5,946 nucleotides of DNA from Acidobacteriota bacterium (lineage in GTDB: Bacteria; Acidobacteriota; Vicinamibacteria; Vicinamibacterales; CAVVIG01). The stretch is taken from assembly GCA_016195295.1 (NCBI GenBank), contig JACPZV010000209.1:1-5946 (forward strand), written 5' to 3'. The notes under the pieces were generated by a model. It was not told the DNA's origin. It did not search any database and worked only from the letters and a program-made list of their open reading frames with translations. The position numbers and the translations under genes are program-made. Of the stretch, positions 1-5,535 are shown one piece after another (positions within the stretch are counted from its first letter, which is position 1; the number at the start of each line of letters is the position of its first letter).

Positions 1-1911
1 CGGCCGTCGCGCTACCTCGATCCCGGCGTGCCCGATCACGAGCGCGCGCTGGCGCGGCGCGGGACGACGTTGGTGGGCACGACGAAGAGCGGCGCGCTGA
101 TCGAGGTGTTGGCGCGCGGCACCTGGATCGACGAGCGCCTCGCGGCGGTGCGCGCGTTCGCCCGCCGCGCGATTGCCGGCGCCGTCGGAGGGTGGAGCCC
201 GAGATCCAGCGCCATCGTCGCGGCCATCGTGATCGGTGACCGCGCCGGCCTCGATGAGGATGTCCAGCGTCGTCTGCAGGAAGCGGGCACGTATCACGTC
301 ATCGCGATCTCGGGCGGCAACATCGCGATCCTCGCTGGCCTGCTGCTCCTCGCGTTTCGTGTCGCGGGCTGGCTCGGCCGGGCTGCGATGCTCGCCGCCA
401 TCGTTCTGTTGATCGCCTACGCCATGCTCGTCGGGGGCGGTGCGTCGGTGGACCGCGCGACGTTGATGGCCGTCGTGTACTTCGTCGGTCGCGCGTTCGA
501 TCATCGCGGTGCGCCGCTCAACATGCTGGCGGTTGTTGCGGCGCTGCTTGTCGCCACCGATCCGCTGTCGGTGGCCGACCCCGCGTTCATCCTCACCTTT
601 GGCGCGACGCTCGCGATTCTCGTCGTCGTACCGGCTGTGACCGATCGACGATGGCCGCGCCTCGTGGCGCCGCTCGTGGCGACGTTCGCCGCGTCGGCCG
701 CGGCGGAGGCGTTGCTGTTCCCGGTCGGCGCCGCCGTGTTCTCGCGCGTGACGTTCGCCGGCCTCGGGTTGAACTTCGTCGCGATTCCGCTGATGGGCGT
801 CGCGCAAATTGCCGGCATGGCGGTCGTGCCGCTTGCGGCGATTTCGACCACGCTGACGGGGGTGGCCGGGTGGATCGCGCACCTCGGCGCTGCCGGTCTC
901 GTGCGGTCGGCCGACCTCGTCCGGTTCGCGCCGATGCTGACGTATCGGACTGCGCCGCCCTCGCCGTTCGCCGTGGCGATCTACTACGTCGCCGCCATCG
1001 TCGCGTGGACGACGGGGAGGCGGCCGGCCGCGGCGCTGGCGATTGGGGCGGCGTTGTGGATCCTCATCGATCCCCGCACGCTCATTGCGGGGCGCGGCGA
1101 CGGACGATTGCACGTCACGTTCATCGATGTCGGGCAGGGTGATTCGGCATTGGTGCGTTTTCCCGCCGGCGCGGCGCTGCTCGTGGATACGGGCGGTTTG
1201 TCGTCCGCCTCGACGTTCGACATCGGCGACCGCGTCGTCGCGCCCGTGCTTCGGGACGCGGGCGTCGCGCGGCTCGATGACGTCGTGCTGACGCACGGCG
1301 ATCCCGATCACATTGGCGGCGCGCCCGCGATCGTGCGCGAGTTCCGACCGCGCGAGATCTGGGAAGGCATTCCGGTCCCACGCCTCGAGTCGCTCGCCGC
1401 GCTCCGCGGTGCGGCGCAGTCCACCGGCGCGCGATGGACGAACGTGTACCGCGGCGAGCGGCGGGTCATCGACGGCGTCGACGTGATCGCGCGGCATCCC
1501 GCGGTCGAAGACTGGGAACGCCAGAAGGTCCGCAACGACGATTCGATCGTGCTCGAGCTGCGGTGGGGTGAAGTCTCGGTTCTGCTCACAGGTGACATCG
1601 GGAAGGCGGTCGAACACGAGATCGCGCCGCTGATACCGCCGGCGCGGCTGCGAATCCTCAAGGTGCCGCATCACGGCAGCCTGACGTCGAGTTCGCCCGA
1701 GTTCGTCGCGACGGTGCGGCCGCGGATCGCCGTCGTGAGCGCCGGCCGAAGCAACCACTTTGGCCATCCCGCGCTGGAAGTGCTCGACCGCTACCGCGCG
1801 ATCGGATCGGAGATCTTTCGGACCGACCAGGACGGCGCGGTGACGATGGACACCGATGGCCGTTCTCTCAACGTGCACACGTTTACCGGTCGCAGCCTGT
1901 CGCTCCACTAA
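1..1911 (+). CDS. comEC: ComEC/Rec2-family DNA internalisation protein, 5' end missing
   Basis: Inner-membrane channel that carries single-stranded DNA into the cytoplasm during natural transformation. The frame is open from base 1 with family-like sequence (RPSRYLDPGVPD), so the GTG at 28 is internal and the true start lies upstream. The visible 636 residues hold the end of the N-terminal DUF4131-like region, then the Competence domain with its AISGGN signature (about residues 102-107) and many hydrophobic helices to about residue 355. A C-terminal metallo-beta-lactamase domain follows: FIDVGQGDS (from about 374), THGDPDHIGG (about 431-440), TGD (about 530) and HHGS (about 557-560). The metal-site motifs look intact, so the domain may be an active nuclease, though that is inferred from the family. 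The gene ends 6 bases before the inverted repeat around the next gene. No other competence gene is visible, so functional competence cannot be judged. Confidence 0.95.
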   Translation, partial: RPSRYLDPGVPDHERALARRGTTLVGTTKSGALIEVLARGTWIDERLAAVRAFARRAIAGAVGGWSPRSSAIVAAIVIGDRAGLDEDVQRRLQEAGTYHVIAISGGNIAILAGLLLLAFRVAGWLGRAAMLAAIVLLIAYAMLVGGGASVDRATLMAVVYFVGRAFDHRGAPLNMLAVVAALLVATDPLSVADPAFILTFGATLAILVVVPAVTDRRWPRLVAPLVATFAASAAAEALLFPVGAAVFSRVTFAGLGLNFVAIPLMGVAQIAGMAVVPLAAISTTLTGVAGWIAHLGAAGLVRSADLVRFAPMLTYRTAPPSPFAVAIYYVAAIVAWTTGRRPAAALAIGAALWILIDPRTLIAGRGDGRLHVTFIDVGQGDSALVRFPAGAALLVDTGGLSSASTFDIGDRVVAPVLRDAGVARLDDVVLTHGDPDHIGGAPAIVREFRPREIWEGIPVPRLESLAALRGAAQSTGARWTNVYRGERRVIDGVDVIARHPAVEDWERQKVRNDDSIVLELRWGEVSVLLTGDIGKAVEHEIAPLIPPARLRILKVPHHGSLTSSSPEFVATVRPRIAVVSAGRSNHFGHPALEVLDRYRAIGSEIFRTDQDGAVTMDTDGRSLNVHTFTGRSLSLH

Positions 1912-1917
1912 ATGCAA

Positions 1918-1947
1918 CCACGAAAACACGAAGGCACGAAGAAGAGG
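1918..1947 (+). repeat. Left arm of the inverted repeat around the GxxExxY gene
   Basis: Contains three 8-nt units (CACGAAAA, CACGAAGG, CACGAAGA) at 1919-1942. The end of the arm merges with the purine-rich ribosome binding site of the GxxExxY gene, so the repeat supplies its translation signal. The mirror copy is at 2404-2433. Confidence 0.75.
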
Positions 1948-1949
1948 AG
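1943..1949 (+). promoter_or_regulatory. Shine-Dalgarno site deciding the GxxExxY start
   Basis: AGAGGAG lies 5 bases before the GTG at 1955-1957. It is the clearest ribosome binding site in the window. It favours this GTG over any start further upstream in the same frame, where the reading would run through the repeat and the comEC 3' end. Confidence 0.7.
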
Positions 1950-1954
1950 TTAGT

Positions 1955-2332
1955 GTGCTGAAAGTTTCGAGCCAGCTATCCGATGACCTCGAAGCGCTGA
2001 TTCATCGAACGATCGGGTGTTGCATCGACGTCCATCGCGCTCTCGGCCCTGGGCTGCTGGAGACCATCTACTCTCGCGCCGTCGAGCTGGAGTTGACGGC
2101 TGCCGGTATTTCTTTCGAGTCTGAAAAAACCTACCCCGTCAGATATCGTGGCCAGTTGCTGTGCAGCCAGCGACTTGACGTCGTGGTCGAAGGCCAGCTT
2201 GTTCTGGAAATCAAGTCGGTAGAGCAGTTGGCCGCGGTCCACCGAGCCCAGCTCTTGAGCTACCTGCGCGTGTCGAGCCTGCGAGTGGGCTTGCTGCTCA
2301 ATTTCAACGTGCCTGTGCTACAGGAGGGCTGA
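1955..2332 (+). CDS. GxxExxY family protein (PD-(D/E)XK-like), probably C-terminally frameshifted
   Basis: A 125-residue protein of the GxxExxY family, which is assigned to the PD-(D/E)XK nuclease-like superfamily; its biological role is unknown. The naming motif is at residues 33-39 (GLLETIY), preceded by the usual VHRALGP. Candidate catalytic residues are D75 (in RLD), E85 and K87 (EIK), with a conserved-looking HRAQLLSYL at 96-104. The GTG start is chosen because it follows AGAGGAG and gives the normal family length. The protein stops at NVPVLQEG, whereas relatives continue with a basic G-(I/L)-(K/R)-R-(I/V)-V tail. Reading on in the -1 frame gives LKRIVL and a stop at 2347-2349, so a one-base deletion around 2326-2328 probably removed the last six residues. 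The gene sits inside inverted repeats. Family assignment is secure; nuclease activity is inferred from the fold. Confidence 0.88.
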   Translation: MLKVSSQLSDDLEALIHRTIGCCIDVHRALGPGLLETIYSRAVELELTAAGISFESEKTYPVRYRGQLLCSQRLDVVVEGQLVLEIKSVEQLAAVHRAQLLSYLRVSSLRVGLLLNFNVPVLQEG

Positions 2333-2403
2333 AGCGCATCGTCCTGTGACTCTTCTTGTACGTGAGTCTCCTTGTGTCTCTTTATAATCCCATTATTTTC
2401 TTT

Positions 2404-2433
2404 CTTCTTCTTCACGTTTTCGTGCCTTCGTGG
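2404..2433 (-). repeat. Right arm of the inverted repeat around the GxxExxY gene
   Basis: Read on the minus strand it contains CACGAAGG, CACGAAAA and CGTGAAGA in 8-nt register, mirroring 1918-1947 with 23 of 30 matches. Two of the mismatch pairs come from a swap in unit order (AA/GG). It lies in the T-rich gap between the convergent GxxExxY and mazG genes. That gap (2333-2445) holds no other gene that I can support. Confidence 0.7.
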
Positions 2434-2445
2434 CCACCGTCAGTT

Positions 2446-3273
2446 CTACTCAGCTCGTTGCTGGGATTTCGCGCGTTGCCACTCCTGTTCGAGTGCGTCG
2501 AGCGTCATCGTCGTCATCGCCCGCCCTGAATCGGCAATCGAACGTTCCATTGTGGTGAAGCGCCGCGTGAACTTGTCGTTGGCTTTTCGCAGCGCCGTCT
2601 CTGGTTCGATCCCGAGCTGTCGCGCGAGCTGGGCGACGGAGAAGAGCAAGTCGCCCATTTCTTCCTCGGCGCGCGCGGGGTCGACGGGCCGGCCGTGGGC
2701 CACGACTTCGCGTAGCTCGTCGACCTCCTCCTGGATCTTGTCGACGACGTCGGCCGCGCGCGACCAGTCGAAGTTGACGGAGGCCGCGCGAACGCCGATG
2801 TGGTACGCGCGAAGCAGGGCCGGCAGCGTGGGCGCGATCCCACTGAGGAGCGTCCGGGGCTTCGCCGCGCCGCCGCGCTCTTGCGCTTTGATTTCTTCCC
2901 ACCGCGTGCGCACCTGACCGGCCGAGTCGATTGGCGCGTCGCCGGCATCGCGCGCGAAGACGTGAGGGTGGCGACGCACCAGTTTATCCGCCACGCGCTG
3001 GAGCGAGTCGGCGATCGTGAAGTGTCCGGCCTCGGACTCGAGCTGGGCGAGGAAGACGGCTTCGAAGACGAAGTCGCCCAGTTCCTCGCACAGCGCCGCG
3101 TGGTCGTGCGCGTCGATCGCGTCGAGCACCTCGTAGGTTTCCTCGAGCACGAACGGCTTCAGCGTGTCGATGCTCTGCTCGCGATCCCACGGACAGCCGT
3201 CCGGGCCCCGCAGCGTGGCCATGATCTCGACCAGACGCGTGAATTCGTCGGCGGCGCGGTTCGATGAGGACAT
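2446..3273 (-). CDS. mazG: Nucleoside triphosphate pyrophosphohydrolase MazG
   Basis: Cytoplasmic all-alpha NTP pyrophosphohydrolase that cuts (d)NTPs to NMP and pyrophosphate. The family is linked to removing non-canonical nucleotides and, in E. coli, to lowering (p)ppGpp through MazEF-related control. The 275 residues show both tandem MazG domains. The first has GPDGCPWDREQ (23-33), the EExxE motif at E44/E45/E48 and ExxD at E64/D67, then RRHPHVF (100-106). The second has E182/E183/E186, E205/D208 and KANDKFTRRF (230-239). All metal-binding acidic residues are present, and the length is close to the usual 260-280. The ATG at 3273 gives MSSSNRAADEF and lies inside a palindrome shared with the divergent DUF1844 gene. 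No Shine-Dalgarno sequence precedes it, but TAAGAT lies 6 bases upstream. The 3' end converges on the GxxExxY cassette. Confidence 0.95.
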   Translation of the reverse strand: MSSSNRAADEFTRLVEIMATLRGPDGCPWDREQSIDTLKPFVLEETYEVLDAIDAHDHAALCEELGDFVFEAVFLAQLESEAGHFTIADSLQRVADKLVRRHPHVFARDAGDAPIDSAGQVRTRWEEIKAQERGGAAKPRTLLSGIAPTLPALLRAYHIGVRAASVNFDWSRAADVVDKIQEEVDELREVVAHGRPVDPARAEEEMGDLLFSVAQLARQLGIEPETALRKANDKFTRRFTTMERSIADSGRAMTTMTLDALEQEWQRAKSQQRAE

Positions 3274-3296
3274 TTGGTAATCTTAATCAAATGTCC
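3268..3296. promoter_or_regulatory. Palindrome holding both divergent start codons; candidate bidirectional leaderless promoter
   Basis: Perfect inverted repeat: GGACATTTG at 3268-3276 and CAAATGTCC at 3288-3296, with an 11-base AT-rich centre. Each arm contains the sequence CAA-ATG-TCC, which is the start of mazG (minus) or of the DUF1844 gene (plus). Only 17 bases separate the two ATG codons and neither gene has a Shine-Dalgarno sequence. The centre provides TAATCT (3278-3283), 7 bases before the plus-strand ATG, and TAAGAT (minus, 3285-3280), 6 bases before the minus-strand ATG. Both fit TANNNT -10 boxes that would place transcription starts at or next to the ATG. No convincing -35 boxes are seen. 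Binding by a repressor is an alternative reading of the symmetry. Confidence 0.5.
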
Positions 3297-3578
3297 GAGT
3301 CGTCCGATGCCTCACTGAGCTTCACCGCGTTCGTCCTCTCGCTGGCGAGCACGGCCGCGATTCATTTCGGCGATCTCTCCGATCCGATGACCGGCCAGCC
3401 GGCGGAACGGAATTTGGCGGGTGCCGCGCAGATGATCGAGATCCTCTCGCTCCTCGAAACCAAAACGCGCGGGAACCTGACGGCGGAGGAGCGTCAGGTG
3501 CTCGAACAGGTCCTTTACGAGCTGCGCCTGCGCTTCGTCGAAGTCTCCGGCGGCGCGAAGCGCATCATCGAACCCTAG
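3291..3578 (+). CDS. DUF1844 domain protein
   Basis: Small 95-residue cytoplasmic protein matching DUF1844, a family of unknown function seen in Acidobacteriota and other deeply branching phyla. Recognisable parts are the N-terminal SFTAFVLSLASTAAIHFGD (10-28), the NLAGAAQMIEILSLLETKTRGNLTAEE stretch (41-67) and the C-terminal LYELRLRFVEV (75-85), all predicted helical. It has no signal peptide, and its moderately hydrophobic first helix is too polar to be a sure membrane segment. The ATG at 3291 is preferred over the in-frame ATG at 3264: the upstream start would overlap mazG, would read the palindrome as coding, and adds nine residues (MRTFGNLNQ) unlike the family. Its TAG stop lies within the first unit of a heptamer repeat array. 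Confidence 0.85.
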   Translation: MSESSDASLSFTAFVLSLASTAAIHFGDLSDPMTGQPAERNLAGAAQMIEILSLLETKTRGNLTAEERQVLEQVLYELRLRFVEVSGGAKRIIEP

Positions 3579-3621
3579 CCCTCCCTTAGCCTTCAGCCCT
3601 CAGCCCTTTGCCCTCAGCCCT
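3576..3621 (+). repeat. Degenerate heptamer array (YAGCCCT) spanning a stop and a start codon
   Basis: Units in order are TAGCCCT, a partial CCCT, TAGCCTT, CAGCCCT, CAGCCCT, TTGCCCT and CAGCCCT. The first unit contains the TAG stop of the DUF1844 gene, and the TTG of the sixth is the only plausible start codon of the following hydrolase. The array fills the whole gap between the genes and leaves no room for a Shine-Dalgarno sequence; the region is pyrimidine-rich. Confidence 0.75.
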
Positions 3622-4492
3622 TCGCATCACCGTTCTTGGCAGCGGGACATCGTCCGGCGTGCCGTCGATCGGCTGCGACTGCGCCGTCTGCCGATCGACC
3701 GATCCGCGCGATCGACGCACGCGGCCGTCGATTCTGATTGAGATCGAGCCGGGTCCAAAGGACCCGGCCTACAGCTCCCTCTCGCCCCTCATCGAGATTG
3801 AGCCGGGTCCCAAGGACCCGGCCTACACGTCTCGATCGCCGTTCGCGGACGCCGTGCGCTCGATTCTCGTCGACACGTCGACCGACCTTCGCGAGCAGGC
3901 GCTGACCCGAAACGTTCGGCGCGTCGACGCGATCCTCTTCACGCACAGCCACGCGGATCACGTGATGGGCCTGGACGATGTGCGACGGTACAACCAGATG
4001 CAGCGGGCGCCGATTCCGTGTTACGCGGACGGCGGGACGCTCGCGAGCCTGCGCCGCATGTTCGCGTACGTCTTCGACACGCCGGAGCAAGTCGGCGGCG
4101 GGCTGCCGCAGCTGGCGCTGTTTCGCATTGCCGGCCCGTTTTCGCTCGGCGGCGCGGAGATTGTGCCCGTCCCGCTGTTTCACGGGCGCCTGCCGATTCT
4201 CGGCTTCCGCGTCGGCGCATTCGCGTATCTCACCGACTGCAGTCGCATTCCGGACGAGTCGTGGCCGCTCTTGACCGGCGTTCGCACGGTCATTCTCGAT
4301 GCGCTGCGCCATCGTCCGCACCCGACGCACTTCAGCGTCTCGGAAGCGATCGATGTCGTCGCGCGCCTTGGCGCCGAGCGCGCCTACTTCACGCACATCG
4401 CGCACGATCTCGGACACGCCGAGACCTGCGCGCACCTGCCGCGCGGCGTGGAGTTGGCCTATGATGGATTGGTGTTGGAGGTCGCACGATGA
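3608..4492 (+). CDS. MBL-fold metal-dependent hydrolase (PhnP-like), with an in-frame repeat insertion
   Basis: Metallo-beta-lactamase-fold phosphodiesterase-like hydrolase of the PhnP / YycJ-neighbour type; the substrate cannot be read from sequence. Motifs are LGSGTSSGVPSIGCDCAVC (10-28, the Cys-rich structural zinc site of PhnP-like proteins), THSHADH with H113, H115, D117 and H118, FHG with H192, TDCS with D210, and THIAHDLGH with H263. The metal set looks complete. At residues 44-79, IEIEPGPKDPAY-type sequence is repeated twice as two 18-codon units. It separates RPSILIE from SILVDTSTDLREQ, which are nearly adjacent strands in relatives, so about 38 residues are extra and explain the 294-residue length against a usual 250-260. 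TTG 3608 is the only start between the upstream stop (3587) and the conserved glycine loop. Because the insertion keeps the frame and ends in a predicted loop, the enzyme may still fold. Confidence 0.9.
   Translation: MPSALRITVLGSGTSSGVPSIGCDCAVCRSTDPRDRRTRPSILIEIEPGPKDPAYSSLSPLIEIEPGPKDPAYTSRSPFADAVRSILVDTSTDLREQALTRNVRRVDAILFTHSHADHVMGLDDVRRYNQMQRAPIPCYADGGTLASLRRMFAYVFDTPEQVGGGLPQLALFRIAGPFSLGGAEIVPVPLFHGRLPILGFRVGAFAYLTDCSRIPDESWPLLTGVRTVILDALRHRPHPTHFSVSEAIDVVARLGAERAYFTHIAHDLGHAETCAHLPRGVELAYDGLVLEVAR
3748..3772 (-). repeat. REP-like GTAG-hairpin element, copy 1 (inside CDS)
   Basis: Read on the minus strand: GTAG, then a perfect 9-bp stem GCCGGGTCC / GGACCCGGC with a TTT loop. Having GTAG directly 5' of a short GC-rich hairpin is the architecture of REP elements mobilised by REP-associated tyrosine transposases (RAYT/TnpA-REP). 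Translated on the plus strand it gives the core of EPGPKDPAY. No RAYT gene is in this window, so mobilisation is inference. Confidence 0.7.
3802..3826 (-). repeat. REP-like GTAG-hairpin element, copy 2 (inside CDS)
   Basis: Same element as copy 1: GTAG plus the identical 9-bp stem, with loop TTG instead of TTT on the minus strand. It is 54 bases downstream in the same orientation, so it arose by tandem duplication of the inserted segment rather than by a second independent insertion (inference). Confidence 0.7.
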
Positions 4493-4494
4493 TC

Positions 4495-4573
4495 AACCAC
4501 GGAGGACACAGAGGACACGGAGGTGAAGCCAGGTACGGTTCTTTCCTCCGTGACCTCCGCGTCCTCCGTGGTT
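4495..4573. repeat. 79-bp inverted-repeat hairpin element (candidate MITE-like)
   Basis: Arms 4495-4523 and 4545-4573 are 29 nt each and match as reverse complements at 26 of 29 positions, with a 21-base centre. Each arm is three 9-nt units: CACGGAGGA, CACAGAGGA and CACGGAGGT on the left, with the mirror set CCTCCGTGA, CCTCCGCGT and CCTCCGTGG on the right. The outer ends are AACCACGG and CCGTGGTT. It starts 2 bases after the hydrolase stop and ends 13 bases before the ribF ATG. The transcript would form a very stable hairpin. No T-run follows that would make it a typical terminator; a run of five T (4575-4579) follows closely, so some termination cannot be excluded. Confidence 0.85.
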
Positions 4574-4586
4574 GTTTTTCATTCTG

Positions 4587-5525
4587 ATGGACATCATTCA
4601 CTTCCCCGACGATGCGCGGCCCGCGTGGTGGGTGCACCCGGTGCTCGCGCTCGGCAATTTCGACGGCGTGCATCGCGGACATCGCAAGATTCTCGATCGC
4701 CTGCAGCGCGTCGCTGGCGAGCGCGGCGCTTCGTCTGTGGTCATGACGTTCGATCCGCACCCGCCGCGCGTCATCCGGCCCGACAAGGCGCCGCCGCTGT
4801 TGATGACCAAAGCGCAGAAGCTCGAGGCCTTTGCCGACGCGGGGGTCCACGGCGCCGCCATCGTCCGGTTCACGCGCGAGCTCTCGCAGTGGGACCCCGA
4901 GACGTTCGTGCGCACGGTGCTCGTCGAGTGGCTGCACGTGGCCGAGGTCTGGGTGGGCGCGAATTTTCTGTTCGGCCACGACCGCAGTGGAAACTTCTCG
5001 CTGCTGCGGACGCTCGGCGCGCGCTACGGCTTCAGGGCCGAGAAGATCGATCCGGTCCGCTACAAAGACTTCGTCGTCAGCAGCACGCGGATCCGCCGGC
5101 TCGTGAGTGAAGGCCGCGTGGACGAGGCCGGCGCGCTGCTCGGTCATCAGTACGCGATTGATGGCACCGTCGTCCGCGGTGATCAGCGAGGGCGGACGCT
5201 TGGATTTCCGACGGCCAATGTGTGCACCGACAACGAGCTGCTCCCGCCCCACGGCGTGTACGCGACGACGACGCGCGTTGGACATGTGGTGCGGGGCTCG
5301 ATCACGAACGTGGGGACGCGGCCGACCGTCGACGCCTCGGGCCGGACGAGCGTCGAGACGCATATTTTTGATCTTGACCGCGATTTGTACGGGGCCACGC
5401 TGCGCGTGAGCTTCATCCAGCGCTTGCGGGACGAGCGTGCGTTCGCGTCGCTGGACGCGCTGCGCGCGCAGATCGGCGCCGATTGCCAGCGGGCCCGCGT
5501 GCTGTTCGCCCGCCTTTCACTGTAG
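4587..5525 (+). CDS. ribF: Bifunctional riboflavin kinase / FAD synthetase RibF
   Basis: Cytoplasmic enzyme that phosphorylates riboflavin to FMN and adenylylates FMN to FAD. The 312 residues contain both domains. The N-terminal FMN adenylyltransferase has the nucleotidyltransferase motif GNFDGVHRGH (23-32), TFDPHPP (54-60), VGANFLFGHDRSGN (123-136) and the SSTRIR motif (165-170). The C-terminal riboflavin kinase has GRTLGFPTAN (202-211), NVGTRPT (241-247) and VETHIFDLDRDLYG (256-269), with E257 as the likely catalytic base. Length is normal and no key residue is missing. ATG 4587 (MDIIHFPDD) is preferred over the in-frame TTG at 4572, which lies in the hairpin element. No clear ribosome binding site is seen; the hairpin directly upstream may affect expression or insulate the gene from the hydrolase. 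Confidence 0.95.
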   Translation: MDIIHFPDDARPAWWVHPVLALGNFDGVHRGHRKILDRLQRVAGERGASSVVMTFDPHPPRVIRPDKAPPLLMTKAQKLEAFADAGVHGAAIVRFTRELSQWDPETFVRTVLVEWLHVAEVWVGANFLFGHDRSGNFSLLRTLGARYGFRAEKIDPVRYKDFVVSSTRIRRLVSEGRVDEAGALLGHQYAIDGTVVRGDQRGRTLGFPTANVCTDNELLPPHGVYATTTRVGHVVRGSITNVGTRPTVDASGRTSVETHIFDLDRDLYGATLRVSFIQRLRDERAFASLDALRAQIGADCQRARVLFARLSL

Positions 5526-5535
5526 AATTCGCGAC
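5523..5535 (+). promoter_or_regulatory. Possible -10 box (TAGAAT) for a leaderless start
   Basis: TAGAAT overlaps the ribF stop codon and ends 7 bases before the GTG at 5536. This matches the spacing seen for the DUF1844 gene at 3278-3291. No Shine-Dalgarno sequence lies between. A single hexamer is weak evidence. Confidence 0.3.

Larger units (their letters stand above)
1916..2433. mobile_element. Candidate GxxExxY cassette bounded by imperfect inverted repeats
   Basis: The GxxExxY gene is enclosed by two 30-nt arms, 1918-1947 (left) and 2404-2433 (right). Compared as reverse complements they match at 23 of 30 positions. Each arm is built from 8-nt units: CACGAAAA, CACGAAGG, CACGAAGA on the left; CACGAAGG, CACGAAAA, CGTGAAGA on the right, read on the minus strand. 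The left arm starts at AACCACG, 4 bases after the comEC stop; the right arm ends 12 bases before the mazG stop codon. No target-site duplication was recognised, and the right end reads CGTGGCC where CGTGGTT would mirror the left end. The enclosed gene looks richer in A/T than its neighbours. Mobility is an inference. An alternative is that the arms are only a bidirectional transcript-end structure. Confidence 0.4.
3737..3844 (+). repeat. Tandem 54-bp in-frame duplication within the hydrolase gene
   Basis: Two abutting units, 3737-3790 and 3791-3844, match at 44 of 54 positions by hand alignment. Each encodes 18 residues beginning IEIEPGPKDPAY. Divergence is concentrated in the last 18 bases; the central hairpin plus CTAC differs by one base only. 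The 54-bp length keeps the frame. Confidence 0.9.

Noticed and set aside
1856..1954. Longer N-terminus for the GxxExxY protein starting at ATG 1856
   Set aside because: It would overlap the comEC 3' end and translate the repeat arm; the GTG at 1955 has a good Shine-Dalgarno site and gives normal family length.
2383..2388. Perfect TATAAT in the gap between the GxxExxY gene and mazG
   Set aside because: No -35 box at a suitable distance, and the plus-strand product would only be antisense to mazG; it lies in T-rich DNA where chance matches are likely.
2372..2917. Plus-strand open frame of 181 codons across the mazG 3' end
   Set aside because: It begins in the T-rich gap and right inverted-repeat arm and then runs antisense to mazG; Ser/Arg-rich with no motif.
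3614..4435. Minus-strand open frame of 273 codons opposite the hydrolase
   Set aside because: Antisense shadow of a gene with clear zinc-site motifs; the composition is low-complexity Arg/Ala and no domain is recognisable.
4498..4571. Short 9-nt repeats as a CRISPR-like array
   Set aside because: Units abut without spacers and form one inverted pair; repeat length and architecture do not fit CRISPR, and no cas gene is present.
4389..5363. Long open frame of 324 codons on the minus strand opposite ribF
   Set aside because: It is antisense to a complete ribF with all its motifs, has an arginine-rich composition typical of GC-rich shadow frames, and reads straight through the hairpin element.
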